Below, in pieces: positions 1 to 7,998 of a stretch of DNA of 64,000 nt; within the stretch, counting starts at the first letter, position 1, and every line of letters starts with the position of its first letter. The notes under the pieces were generated by a model that saw only the letters and a program-made list of their open reading frames with translations, searched no databases and had not been told where the DNA came from. Origin of the DNA: Roseiflexus castenholzii DSM 13941 (GTDB lineage: Bacteria > Chloroflexota > Chloroflexia > Chloroflexales > Roseiflexaceae). A program made the translations under genes and the position numbers. The stretch spans positions 5,314,001 through 5,378,000 of the forward strand of contig NC_009767.1 of NCBI RefSeq assembly GCF_000017805.1, in the 5' to 3' direction.

Positions 1-958
1 TAGCGACCTGAGACCACGACATATCACGCCTGATGGCGGCACGGTACATATCCGGCGCCGTCAACGCAACTAAACTGATCGTGGACGTGATAGCATTCGT
101 GCGAAGCAATTTCGCAACGTGATTGACGGCTGCCGCCCCATAGACGGGTTTTCCACGCGATGCCGAGGCAATGCGGTGAACAAAGGTTCTGCCGAGGTCT
201 GTCGAGGCAACTTTGTTCACTCCGCTGCGCCATGCGACTGTACCTGCGGCAGCCATACGAGTGCGCAACACCTGAGCAGAAATGACACCGCTGACAAGCG
301 TTCTACTCCCTGCGATGATGCCGTTTTGAAGCGAACTCTGGATTGCTTCCTCTGGTTTATCTCCATGCCATATTCGACACGCGAAGTCAATCGTAAATGA
401 AATCCCAAAAACGTAAGTCGACGTAATCGACTGCGTCTGGACATCAAACAGGAGCGAGTCAACATTACCGGCTCGCGCAATGTTGCGAGCCTGTTTGTAT
501 GTGACATATCCTTTTCTTACGATATCCTTCGCTTCATTGGGATCATTGACTCCCGGAACCTTTCCCTCAGCGATTTTCCTCTGAAAAAGTTCAACACATT
601 CGTCGTACTGATCGGCAGGAACCTCCAAAACCTGTCCCTGATACCGATACAAACCCGTCGTATGATCGAATGCAGCATTAATAGTCGCGTCAGATGTCTG
701 AAAATATTTGGTTTGAATTGGGGTTCCATCAACGATACGATCTGGACCATTGATTTTATTGGCGTTTCCCGTTATCTCAACATTTCTCAACCGCAGCGCA
801 TCGCCATACGCGTTGGCATCTTCAGCCGCAAATCCATGACCGCCTTTGGTATGATACTTGCTGATCTGTAATCTTTCCAGCGCTCTAGCAATCTCTGCTG
901 AAGCAAGCCCCATTACAACTTTGCCGGTGCGATCCGAAAATGACTGGTTATCTTGCAT
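1..958 (-). CDS. Hypothetical protein, C-terminus beyond left edge
   Basis: The frame is open from an ATG at 958 down to base 1 with no stop, so at least 319 residues are visible and the C-terminus lies outside the window. A GGAGG lies 5 nt before the ATG. I recognise no catalytic domain. The N-terminal half carries short motifs such as GHGFAAEDAN, NGPDRIVDG and VTYKQARNIARAG. The second half is rich in Gly, Ala, Ser and Val, with hydrophobic stretches (STYVFGISFTIDFA, AITSTISLVALTAP) that could associate with a membrane. From memory, similar unknown proteins occur patchily in other phyla; I cannot confirm this. Base composition is visibly more AT-rich than the genes to its right, which fits horizontal acquisition. 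Confidence 0.72.
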   Translation of the reverse strand, partial: MQDNQSFSDRTGKVVMGLASAEIARALERLQISKYHTKGGHGFAAEDANAYGDALRLRNVEITGNANKINGPDRIVDGTPIQTKYFQTSDATINAAFDHTTGLYRYQGQVLEVPADQYDECVELFQRKIAEGKVPGVNDPNEAKDIVRKGYVTYKQARNIARAGNVDSLLFDVQTQSITSTYVFGISFTIDFACRIWHGDKPEEAIQSSLQNGIIAGSRTLVSGVISAQVLRTRMAAAGTVAWRSGVNKVASTDLGRTFVHRIASASRGKPVYGAAAVNHVAKLLRTNAITSTISLVALTAPDMYRAAIRRDMSWSQVA

Positions 959-1173
959 CAACGCCTCCGATGGTTCATTTCAACGTCTTGTGAAAATATC
1001 GGTCTGAACTGTTGCAGGACCACGTGCGATATTACATTAAGAGCGAACAACCAGATGTTGCACAATAATGGCCCGTGTCGCCCGTCTTGCGACGGACGTT
1101 GGCAGCGACAGGCTCAGGCAACGTCAGTCGCTCTCCGTTCTCGATGGTCCAGGTTTTGGTTGCTCACTCTATA

Positions 1174-1368
1174 ATACCAATGACCGGTGACCATGCGGCA
1201 TGGTCACCCCGAGCCGCGCGAGGGGTCGTGCGCGACCCGCGCAGATTCCTCGCTGCGTTTACCCTGAGCGAAGCGAAGGGCTCGGAATGACCCGTCGCTG
1301 CGTTTACCCTGAGCGAAGCGAAGGGCTCGGAATGACACGCATGCGGCATCTTCAATCGTCATTGGTAT
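1174..1368. mobile_element. MITE-like element, copy 1 (inverted orientation)
   Basis: The 195-bp element has perfect 11-bp terminal inverted repeats, ATACCAATGAC at the left and its complement at the right, and is flanked by TA-rich sequence. Next to the left end is a palindrome with arms GGTGACCATGC, and near the right end is GATGCCGCATG in reverse. The middle holds two tandem copies of a roughly 41-bp unit containing CCTGAGCGAAGCGAAGG. It has no coding capacity. The arms match three other elements in the window (4960, 22385, 51344), but this copy lies in the opposite orientation. Confidence 0.75.
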
Positions 1369-1508
1369 ATATAAGAGATACCGCGAGCATAACCAATACG
1401 ATACTGTCCAAACGCAGGCAATCGGCAAAGCGCTCAGCCATGTGCAGCGATTCCGGACAGGCTTCCCTGGCGAAGTCTTCTATCGCATGCCGTTTCGGGT
1501 ATGAGAAA

Positions 1509-1533
1509 GCCCCCTCTCTTTTTGTGAGGGGGC
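1509..1533 (-). terminator. Terminator-like hairpin after pccB
   Basis: Arms GCCCCCTC and GAGGGGGC form a perfect 8-bp stem with a 9-nt loop. On the minus strand the hairpin is followed by TTTC. It lies 43 nt past the pccB stop codon, as expected for an intrinsic terminator, though the T-tract is short. Confidence 0.6.
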
Positions 1534-1576
1534 AGGAGAGATGGCGCACCCGACCCAAAACACCGCAGTATCAGAT

Positions 1577-3127
1577 TTACAGCGGTATATTCCCATGCTT
1601 GCGCGGCGGCAGGGTCTGACGTTTCCCGCGCGCCAGGCGCAATGCGCGGATCAGAACCGGTCGCGTCTCGCGCGGCTCGATCACATCGTCGAGGTATCCG
1701 CGTTCAGCCGCGATATAGGGGTTGGCGAATCGGTTCTGGTAATCCTCGACCAGTTCCGCCAGGCGCGTTACCGGATCGGCTGCCTGCGCGAGTTCGCGGC
1801 GGAAGATGATCTTGACGGCGGCATCGGCGCCCATCACGGCAATTTCGGCAGTGGGCCAGGCAACATTGAAATCCGCGCGAATGTGCTTGCTCGCCATCAC
1901 GTCGTAGGCGCCACCATAGGCTTTGCGCGTAATGACCGTGAGCTTCGGCACGGTCGCTTCACAGTAGGCATACAGCAGTTTGGCGCCATGCCGGATAATG
2001 CCGCCATATTCCTGTTGAGTTCCAGGAAGAAAGCCGGGCACATCAACAAATGTAATCAGCGGAATATTGAAGGCGTCGCAGAAGCGCACAAACCGCGCCG
2101 CCTTGACCGATGAGTCGATGTCGAGCGTGCCCGCCAGGTGCGCCGGTTGATTGGCGACCACCCCGACTGCGTGCCCGTCGAGGCGCGCAAACCCGATAAT
2201 GATGTTCCGCGCCCAGAACGGCTGCACTTCGAGAAAACTGCCTTCGTCCACAACCGCCTCGATGACCTGAAGCATATCGTAGGGTTTGCGCGGATTATCG
2301 GGAATGATCGTTTGCAGACTCTCGTCCATACGATCAGGGTCATCATCAGTAGGAACGAATGGCGGGTCTTCCAGATTGTTTGACGGCAGGAACGAAAGCA
2401 GCGCCCGCACCTGATCGAAGGCTTCTTCTTCGCTGTCGGCGGCAAAATGCGCCACACCGCTGCGCGAGTTGTGCGTCATCGCCCCGCCCAACTCCTCAAA
2501 GCCGACATCCTCGCCGGTGACGGTTTTGATCACGTCGGGACCAGTGATAAACATTTGCGAACTTCCCTTGACCATGAGGATGAAGTCGGTCATCGCAGGT
2601 GAATAGACCGCACCACCGGCGCATGGTCCGGCAATCACCGACAGTTGAGGAACCACGCCCGACGCCATCACATTGCGGTAGAAAATCTCGGCGTACCCGC
2701 CAAGACTGACGACCCCTTCCTGGATGCGCGCGCCGCCGGAGTCGTTCAAGCCGATACATGGCACACCCATCCGCAACGACAGGTCCATGACTTTGCAGAT
2801 CTTCTCGGCGAACACCTCGCCAAGCGATCCGCCAAACACGGTAAAATCCTGGGAGAAGAGGCAAACATGGCGACCGTCGATGGCGCCATACCCGGTAATT
2901 ACGCCGTCGCCAAGCGGCTTGTGCCGATCCATGCCAAACGCAGTGGTGCGATGAACGGCAAAGGCGTCGAGTTCAACGAAGGAACCCGGATCGAGCAATT
3001 TTTCAATACGTTCGCGGGCAGTCATCTTGCCGCGCGCGTGCTGCTTCTCTGCCGCCTGCGGATCCGTCGTGCGTGCGCGCTCACGCCGCCGGCGCAAATC
3101 CTCAATGCGCTCACGTGTTGTTTTCAT
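1577..3127 (-). CDS. pccB: Propionyl-CoA carboxylase, carboxyltransferase (beta) subunit
   Basis: A 516-residue carboxyltransferase of the PccB/AccD family, the usual length. It moves the carboxyl group from biotin to propionyl-CoA (or acetyl-CoA) in the cytoplasm. Visible family motifs are NDSGGARIQEG, ITGPDVIK, EELGGAMTHNSRSG, and the acyl-CoA/biotin pocket around GTQQEYGGIIRHGAKLL and AYGGAYDVM. The Asp in GGAYDVM is the residue that favours propionyl-CoA in characterised actinobacterial homologues, so propionyl-CoA is the likelier substrate. That would fit the 3-hydroxypropionate bi-cycle of Chloroflexota. The start is supported by GAGGA upstream. No biotin carboxylase gene is adjacent. 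A methylmalonyl-CoA decarboxylase alpha subunit is a less likely alternative. Confidence 0.9.
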   Translation of the reverse strand: MKTTRERIEDLRRRRERARTTDPQAAEKQHARGKMTARERIEKLLDPGSFVELDAFAVHRTTAFGMDRHKPLGDGVITGYGAIDGRHVCLFSQDFTVFGGSLGEVFAEKICKVMDLSLRMGVPCIGLNDSGGARIQEGVVSLGGYAEIFYRNVMASGVVPQLSVIAGPCAGGAVYSPAMTDFILMVKGSSQMFITGPDVIKTVTGEDVGFEELGGAMTHNSRSGVAHFAADSEEEAFDQVRALLSFLPSNNLEDPPFVPTDDDPDRMDESLQTIIPDNPRKPYDMLQVIEAVVDEGSFLEVQPFWARNIIIGFARLDGHAVGVVANQPAHLAGTLDIDSSVKAARFVRFCDAFNIPLITFVDVPGFLPGTQQEYGGIIRHGAKLLYAYCEATVPKLTVITRKAYGGAYDVMASKHIRADFNVAWPTAEIAVMGADAAVKIIFRRELAQAADPVTRLAELVEDYQNRFANPYIAAERGYLDDVIEPRETRPVLIRALRLARGKRQTLPPRKHGNIPL

Positions 3128-3293
3128 AGCGTCCCTGTCCTCGTAGACGGTGGATCAAGAGCAGATTATACAGGCGAGAGATACAAGAGGGGTTAGGGAT
3201 GGTACGATCATAACCGCAGAAACACGGACCGGGATATGGACGTCTGATATACAGAAGAGCAAGGAGATACGCTGTGATTTATGGAGACGAACG

Positions 3294-3635
3294 ATGATCG
3301 ATCAGCAACCAACGGCGCAAACGTGGAAACGCGGCGCTGCGGTCTGGGGACTCTGGCTGTTGGTATTGGGACTGGCAGCCATCGTTATCTACGCCATCTG
3401 GTTGCGCGCCTTCTTCGAGATCTACTATGTATGGCTGAGTCTGGGTGATGCGACGCGACTGGTCTACGAACTGACGATGATCATCCTGACCATCGGCGTG
3501 GTGACGTGGATAGCGATCGGTGAGCCGTATCTGGCGGCCGGCGCTCGCGCGAATCGGCTGATGCGCCGTTTCTGGTATGTTGCCATACCGCTGCTGACAG
3601 CCGGCGCAATAGGATTGATCATTCCAATGATATAA
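3294..3635 (+). CDS. Small membrane protein of unknown function
   Basis: The predicted protein has 113 residues with three hydrophobic segments, at about residues 17-40, 56-75 and 93-112. The first and second flank a charged, aromatic loop (RAFFEIYYVWLSLGDATRL). No family is recognised. I chose the ATG at 3294 because GGAG lies 7 nt upstream; the frame is open further upstream but the extension lacks a ribosome-binding site. It ends 7 nt before the converging acetyltransferase gene, so it is probably a single-gene unit. Confidence 0.65.
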   Translation: MIDQQPTAQTWKRGAAVWGLWLLVLGLAAIVIYAIWLRAFFEIYYVWLSLGDATRLVYELTMIILTIGVVTWIAIGEPYLAAGARANRLMRRFWYVAIPLLTAGAIGLIIPMI

Positions 3636-3642
3636 CGCCGCG

Positions 3643-4155
3643 CTATAACAATCGGTAATAGATAACGGCTGTGTGCAGCGAGCCATCGGCGCTGCGGGCA
3701 TACTTCGGGATGCGCCCGACGAAGGTGTATCCGCATGCCTGGTAGAGCAATTCGGCGGGGTCGCCCTCGCGCGTGTCGAGGATCAGCAACGACCGTCCTT
3801 CGCGGCGCGCCTCTTCCTCAACCGCCGCCAACAACGCCCGGGCCACGCCCCGCCGCCGCGCTGAGCGGAGCACCATGAGTTTCTTCATTTGCGCGCGGTG
3901 CTGCTCACCTGGTTTCTGCGCCAGTTCAAGTTGGACGGCGCCAATAATCGTGTCGCCTTCCCGCGCAATCAGCAGGACGCGCAGCCGTTCGGTGACATCA
4001 TCGCAGATGGCATCCCAGTAGCGTTGCGCCGTCGCTTTATCGAGCGGCGGCAGAAAACCAAGCGATGCGCCGCTGTTCACGGCATCCTGCAATAGCGCCA
4101 CCAGACCGGGGCGCGCAGCATGAAACGTTGCGGCATTCAGACGTTCGATGACCAT
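3643..4155 (-). CDS. GNAT family N-acetyltransferase
   Basis: The protein has 170 residues and one GNAT fold. The acetyl-CoA-binding motif A is seen as LMVLRSARRRGVARALL (the RxxGxA pattern) in the middle, preceded by the beta-strand IIGAVQLEL and followed by LILDTREGDPAELLYQACGY. This last pattern is typical of small-molecule or protein N-acetyltransferases. The substrate cannot be told. An AAGGAGG lies just upstream of the ATG at 4155, which decides that start. The gene is divergent from trxA, and its ribosome-binding site overlaps the trxA -35 box on the other strand, so the two promoter regions are tightly packed. Confidence 0.85.
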   Translation of the reverse strand: MVIERLNAATFHAARPGLVALLQDAVNSGASLGFLPPLDKATAQRYWDAICDDVTERLRVLLIAREGDTIIGAVQLELAQKPGEQHRAQMKKLMVLRSARRRGVARALLAAVEEEARREGRSLLILDTREGDPAELLYQACGYTFVGRIPKYARSADGSLHTAVIYYRLL

Positions 4156-4165
4156 CCCGACCTCC

Positions 4166-4194
4166 TTGACTTCAAGGTACAGGCAGATTATACT
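4166..4194 (+). promoter_or_regulatory. Sigma-70-type promoter of trxA operon
   Basis: TTGACT at 4166-4171 and TATACT at 4189-4194 are separated by exactly 17 nt. Transcription would start near 4201, giving a leader of about 60 nt before trxA. Confidence 0.7.
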
Positions 4195-4201
4195 GTAACG
4201 G

Positions 4202-4220
4202 CATACCCCTGGGAGGTATG
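4202..4220. promoter_or_regulatory. CsoR/CstR-type operator candidate
   Basis: The 19-bp near-perfect palindrome CATACCCCTGGGAGGTATG sits right at the predicted trxA transcription start. Its TACC-(C/G-rich)-GGTA layout matches the general pattern of CsoR/CstR-family operators, and the operon's second gene encodes such a repressor, so autoregulation is likely. This is inferred from sequence pattern only. Confidence 0.6.
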
Positions 4221-4259
4221 AAGACGTCAGCTCTATAACAAAGGGAGTGTACATCTATT

Positions 4260-4589
4260 ATGGCAAAGCCTGTTACCGTGACGGATGACGATTTCGAGCA
4301 GCAGGTCCTGCAATCTGACATTCCGGTCGTCGTGGATTTCTGGGCGCCGTGGTGCGGTCCCTGCCGCGTTATTGCGCCAATCCTCGAAGAACTGGCAAAG
4401 GAATACGATGGTAAGGTTAAGGTCGCTAAGGTCAATACCGACGACCATCAGCGTTGGATGAGCAAGTTCGGCATCATGGCTATTCCGACGATGATTTTCT
4501 TCAAGAATGGCAAGGAGATCAACCGGATCGTCGGCGCCGGTCCCAAGCGTATGTTGAAGGAAGCATTCGACGCGGCGGTTGCCGAATAA
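4260..4589 (+). CDS. trxA: Thioredoxin
   Basis: A 109-residue thioredoxin of canonical length with the redox motif WCGPC near residues 31-35. The preceding VVDFWAP strand and the cis-Pro context MAIPTMIFFKNGKE are both conserved. It reduces protein disulfides in the cytoplasm, using electrons from thioredoxin reductase (not in this window). It shares a promoter with the downstream CsoR/CstR-type repressor gene, 18 nt away, so its expression is probably controlled by that sensor rather than being simply constitutive. This may be a specialised thioredoxin for sulfur or metal stress. Confidence 0.95.
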   Translation: MAKPVTVTDDDFEQQVLQSDIPVVVDFWAPWCGPCRVIAPILEELAKEYDGKVKVAKVNTDDHQRWMSKFGIMAIPTMIFFKNGKEINRIVGAGPKRMLKEAFDAAVAE

Positions 4590-4607
4590 TCGCACAGGGA
4601 GGGAGTG

Positions 4608-4892
4608 ATGTCCGCACCGCGGCCCGCGCGCCCGATCAGCGATGAACTGCGCCACGATGTGCTGGTGCGGCTGCGGCGAATCGAAGGTCAGGTGCGCGGC
4701 ATTCAACGGATGATCGAGAATTGTCGTGACTGCCGGGAGATTGTGACGCAACTCGCCGCTGTCAAGGCGGCGATTGGCAGTCTGAGTACGCTCCTGGCGG
4801 AAACCTATGCGCGTGATTGCCTCTGCTCTGGTGAGACTGTCGACTCTGAGGAGGTGGCGCGCCTCCTCGATGTCCTCAAATCGGCACGCTGA
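4608..4892 (+). CDS. CsoR/CstR-family (DUF156) transcriptional repressor
   Basis: The predicted 94-residue all-helical repressor has the family signature RLRRIEGQVRGIQRMIE at residues 22-38. The metal or sulfur site differs from copper-type CsoR. The first Cys is present (CRDCREIV) and the last Cys is present (YARDC), but the His four residues before the last Cys is replaced by Tyr. A Cys pair without His is the pattern of persulfide sensors such as CstR, so reactive sulfur is a more likely signal than Cu(I). Two extra Cys (NC and LC) flank the pair. The ATG at 4608 follows GGAGGGAG; an in-frame GTG at 4605 is the alternative. Partner thioredoxin lies upstream in the same operon. Confidence 0.85.
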   Translation: MSAPRPARPISDELRHDVLVRLRRIEGQVRGIQRMIENCRDCREIVTQLAAVKAAIGSLSTLLAETYARDCLCSGETVDSEEVARLLDVLKSAR

Positions 4893-4959
4893 TCATGGCA
4901 TCGCCAGAACATTCGCGCCACACTCAGCGGTGGAGGCGACGGTCGTCGTCCCGCTCACC

Positions 4960-5088
4960 GCTACCAATTACGATTGAAGATGCCGCATGCTTGTCATTCC
5001 GCGCGCAGCGAGGAATCGAAGCAGGTCGCGCACGACCCCTCGCGCGGCTCGGGGTGACCATGCCGCATGGTCACCGGTCATTGGTAGC
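4960..5088. mobile_element. MITE-like element, copy 2
   Basis: The 129-bp element has ends GCTACCAATTAC and the complement of GCTACCAATGAC (11 of 12 matching). It contains GATTGAAGATGCCGCATG at the left and the GGTGACCATGC palindrome at the right, as in the other copies. It lies between the repressor gene and the 3' end of the anti-sigma gene and has no coding capacity. Confidence 0.7.
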
Positions 5089-5429
5089 GTCACCGGCGCT
5101 CACTCCGCTGACCGTCAATGTCCCGCCAAATGCGCCGTCGGCAGCGGCAGTGAGAACCCCGAGCAGCATCCTTCCCTCTCTCATTGTGAACCGGCGACCG
5201 GCTTCAGCCTGCACGGCGCCGTATCACGCCAGCAGTTGGCCGGTCTGGCAGGGGCAAGCGGCGGCCGCTGCATGCCAATAACCCTATTGATCTCACCCGC
5301 CTGCCCTCGCTCCACCAGCGCGGCAGGCGCGGGTACACTGCCGGCAACGCATTCCGGCGATGCGCAGGCATCCAGGGACGCTCCAACCCCTCACCCGCAC
5401 TACCGACATCCAGCGCAGGTGCCTCAGCC
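5089..5429. other. Gene-free GC-rich spacer
   Basis: The spacer lies between the MITE-like element and the anti-sigma gene's stop. A short leftward frame ending inside the element (about 37 codons, with GTLTVSGVSAGDA) hints at a secreted-protein fragment but is too short to call. I see nothing else. Confidence 0.4.
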
Positions 5430-6149
5430 TTAATCGTCATCGTCATCGTCGTCATTATTGTCATTATTGTCATTGTCGGGCGAAGGTGGCGCAGCCGGCG
5501 GCGGTGCAGGCGGCGCAGCGGTCGGTGGAAGCGCTGGCGGCAACACCGGCGTGCGCACCGGCGGCGGTTCCAGGGTGCGCACCGGCGGCGGTTGAAACGT
5601 TGCTGTCGGCGTGCCGATGGTTGATGTGACCGTTGGCTGTGAGGTCGGCGATGCCTCCCTGATCGGTATTGGCGAGGTCGATAGAGCGGGTGATGCCATC
5701 GGGGGAAATGTTGGCGACGCGGTAGGCAGGATCGGCGCAGTGGCAGTGACAGGATCAGGCGAGCGTGGCGGCACGGGGGGCGGCGTGCCACGCATACCGC
5801 CAGACAGGGTGTTCAGGATCAGAAATGCGCCGATCAGGAGCGCAAGCGCTGCAAGCGCTGCAACCAGGAACAGGGCTGCGGGATAGAGATGAGTGGCAGG
5901 CGAGGGCGCTGACAATGATGACGCTGCGCGGCGCAGTTCGTCGGCGCGCGCGAGAACCGATTGCTCGATTGCCATAAGATTGGGCGGCGGCGCCGGCAGT
6001 GTGCGCAACGATGCGGCAGCGCGCAACATCGGCTCGAGTTCGCCGCGCATGGTCGGATAGTCGTGCAGACATACCTCAACCGATTCGCCGCGCTCGATGC
6101 GATCCAGACAGACATCCAGCGCATGCAAGAGTTTCTCGTCATCGTCCAT
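5430..6149 (-). CDS. Probable anti-sigma factor, membrane-anchored, Pro/Thr-rich with poly-Asp tail
   Basis: The protein has 239 residues. The N-terminal cytoplasmic part (residues 1-75) has a helical pattern like sigma-regulating proteins (LDRIERGESVEVCLHDYPTMRGELEPMLRAA). One transmembrane helix follows at about residues 90-117 (ALFLVAALAALALLIGAFLIL). The rest is an extracytoplasmic Pro/Thr/Ser-rich stalk that ends in DNDNNDNN followed by seven Asp. The start overlaps the end of the sigma gene by 11 nt, which indicates translational coupling and supports the anti-sigma role. The acidic tail is encoded by a GTC/ATT trinucleotide run (about 5432-5476) that could vary in length. The anti-sigma activity itself is inferred from position and topology. 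Confidence 0.7.
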   Translation of the reverse strand: MDDDEKLLHALDVCLDRIERGESVEVCLHDYPTMRGELEPMLRAAASLRTLPAPPPNLMAIEQSVLARADELRRAASSLSAPSPATHLYPAALFLVAALAALALLIGAFLILNTLSGGMRGTPPPVPPRSPDPVTATAPILPTASPTFPPMASPALSTSPIPIREASPTSQPTVTSTIGTPTATFQPPPVRTLEPPPVRTPVLPPALPPTAAPPAPPPAAPPSPDNDNNDNNDDDDDDD

Positions 6150-6693
6150 TGCCAACCTCCGCCTCTGCTGCGCCCAACATGCGCCCGAGGGCGCGCAACC
6201 CTCGCAATTGCAGTTGTTTGACCGAACCTTCAGAGCGCTGCAATTGCTGCGCCGCTTCAGCAATCGACAGCCCTGCCACAAATCGCAACAGCAGCACCTG
6301 TTGCTGCTCTTCAGTAAGCGCCTGCAATGCCCGTCGCAGCGCCTGGTGCAGATCCTCGCGCTCGAAGATTTCCGCCGGATTGCCGGACGACGCCTCGGCG
6401 CGAGCCAGCGTCAAATCATCCGAAGCGGAACGATTGCGCGTCACGGCGTTGATCGCCAGGTTGTGGGCAATACGGTAGAGCCAGGCGCGAAACGGCGCGC
6501 CGGTCACTTTGTAGTCGCCAATACGTTCGAGCATGCGCGCATATGTTTCGGCGACGATATCTTCCGCCAGGTGTGGATCGGCGACAATTGCCGTAACGTA
6601 ACGATGCAACGCCGCACCATAGCGTTCTACAATCCAACTGACAGCCTGTGGGTCAAACCGTTTTAACCGGTCGACCAATTCAGTATCGTCCAT
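6139..6693 (-). CDS. ECF-type RNA polymerase sigma factor
   Basis: The protein has 184 residues with both ECF regions. Sigma-2 is seen as AEDIVAETYARMLERI and PFRAWLYRIAHNLAINAVTRNR. Sigma-4 is seen as LTEEQQQVLLLRFVAGLSIAEAAQQLQRSEGSVKQLQLRGLRAL, which gives -35 recognition. It directs RNA polymerase to a small regulon, probably including its own operon. The ATG at 6693 is preferred over an upstream ATG at 6726 because the sigma-2 domain begins right after it; the ribosome-binding site is weak (GGGG). The downstream overlapping gene encodes its probable membrane anti-sigma partner. Confidence 0.88.
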   Translation of the reverse strand: MDDTELVDRLKRFDPQAVSWIVERYGAALHRYVTAIVADPHLAEDIVAETYARMLERIGDYKVTGAPFRAWLYRIAHNLAINAVTRNRSASDDLTLARAEASSGNPAEIFEREDLHQALRRALQALTEEQQQVLLLRFVAGLSIAEAAQQLQRSEGSVKQLQLRGLRALGRMLGAAEAEVGNGR

Positions 6694-6817
6694 ACACCCC
6701 ATGCATCGTCTTGCGCTTATCTGCATTCATAACCCATAGACACGGTAAAAGTTACGTTCATTTCTAAAAATAGCGCAAAAATGATACATGATTACCGGGT
6801 ATGCGGATCATGGCTTC

Positions 6818-6826
6818 TGGTATAAT
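6818..6826 (+). promoter_or_regulatory. Extended -10 promoter for dha/glp cluster
   Basis: TGGTATAAT is an extended -10 box about 97 nt before dhaK. No good -35 box is visible, as is common with extended -10 promoters. It is the only convincing promoter before the eight-gene cluster. Confidence 0.5.
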
Positions 6827-6922
6827 GGTGCCCGTACACGATTCACACATCATGGTGCAATGCCGCACACAACTGATGCCAGACAACGCAGTCACCCGGG
6901 CGAGGCCAGGAGGGCGCAGCGA

Positions 6923-7915
6923 GTGAAGATGCTCATCAATTCAGCCGATACGATCATATCGGACGCGCTGGAAGGTTTTGCACAGGCGTATCCGGGCATG
7001 GCGCGCGTGATACGCAACCCGGATTATGTCATCAGAGCCGATGCGCCGCTCCAGAACCAGGTTGCTATCATTTCCGGCGGTGGCAGCGGGCATGAGCCGA
7101 TGCACATCGGATACGTCGGTCGGGGAATGCTGACAGCCGCCTGTCCCGGTGCGATTTTCACCTCGCCAACTCCCGATCAGATTCTGGCGGCGACGCATGC
7201 TGCGGCAGGCGATGCGGGAGTGCTGTACATTATCAAAAACTATGCTGGCGATCGGATGAATTTCGAGATCGCTATCGAGACTCTTTTGCACGAAGGTGTG
7301 CCGACGGCAACGGTCGTTGTGGCAGACGATGTTGCCAACCCGGCGCAGGACCTTCGGCGCGGCACCGGCGCCACGATCATCGTCGAGAAGATCGCCGGCG
7401 CGGCTGCGGAAATGGGCGCCTCGCTCACGGAGTGCGCACAGGTTGCGCGCCGCGCGCTCCGCGAAAGCCGTTCGATAGGGGTCGCGCTTTCTGCCTGCAC
7501 CATACCTGCGTTGAATCGACCATCCTTTCATCTTGGCGACGACGAGATCGAGATTGGCATCGGCATTCATGGCGAAGCGGGTCGGCAACGAACTGCGCTC
7601 GCGCCGGTTTCACAGATTGTCGATCTGTTGTGCAGCGCGCTTGCCGATGATCTCGGTCTGCATACCGGGGATCGCACGCTGGCGCTTGTCAATGGACTCG
7701 GCGCGACAACGCAGATCGAGTTGTATGTCGCCTTTTGCGAAGTTGCGCAATGGTGTGCAGCGCGCGGCATTGCTATCGAACGCAGTCTGGTGGGCAACTA
7801 TATGACATCGCTCGATATGGCGGGATGCACCATCACACTGATGCGACTGGACGATGAGCTGCTTCAGTTGTGGGATGCTCCGGTATGCACACCCGCTCTG
7901 CGCTGGGGCAAGTGA
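6923..7915 (+). CDS. dhaK: Dihydroxyacetone kinase, substrate-binding subunit DhaK
   Basis: The protein has 330 residues, the usual DhaK length. It binds dihydroxyacetone covalently as a hemiaminal through the His in GIGIHGEAGR (about residue 215). The active-site loop SGGGSGHEPMH and the YAGDRMNFEIA segment are also present. Phosphate comes from DhaL-bound ADP, which is recharged by the PEP phosphotransferase chain encoded downstream, and the product is DHAP in the cytoplasm. The GTG at 6923 is chosen because AGGAGGG lies 8 nt upstream; the ATG at 6929 is the alternative. It is the first gene of the cluster dhaK-dhaL-glpABC-dhaM-ptsH-ptsI. Confidence 0.93.
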   Translation: MKMLINSADTIISDALEGFAQAYPGMARVIRNPDYVIRADAPLQNQVAIISGGGSGHEPMHIGYVGRGMLTAACPGAIFTSPTPDQILAATHAAAGDAGVLYIIKNYAGDRMNFEIAIETLLHEGVPTATVVVADDVANPAQDLRRGTGATIIVEKIAGAAAEMGASLTECAQVARRALRESRSIGVALSACTIPALNRPSFHLGDDEIEIGIGIHGEAGRQRTALAPVSQIVDLLCSALADDLGLHTGDRTLALVNGLGATTQIELYVAFCEVAQWCAARGIAIERSLVGNYMTSLDMAGCTITLMRLDDELLQLWDAPVCTPALRWGK

Positions 7916-7998
7916 GGCGGATACACTGATGCCATTGGACGGTCATGCTGATGTCCAATCTATCATGATGAGGAGATGCTTGTCTGGAGGCTTCCCGG

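Larger units (their letters stand above)
959..1576. other. Gene-free interval between hypothetical gene and pccB
   Basis: Bases 959-1173 hold the leader of the leftward hypothetical gene. The MITE-like element occupies 1174-1368, and 1369-1508 shows nothing I can name. The pccB terminator hairpin lies at 1509-1533. Open frames across this stretch follow the repeat period and look spurious. Confidence 0.6.

Noticed and set aside
1164..1619. Several open frames with repeated PERSEGLGM or LRFAQGKRSE peptides
   Set aside because: They read through the MITE-like element and its internal repeats and have no ribosome-binding site or known domain.
5360..5629. Plus-strand open frames opposite the anti-sigma gene
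   Set aside because: They are Arg/His/Ala-rich shadow translations of the Pro-rich minus-strand gene.
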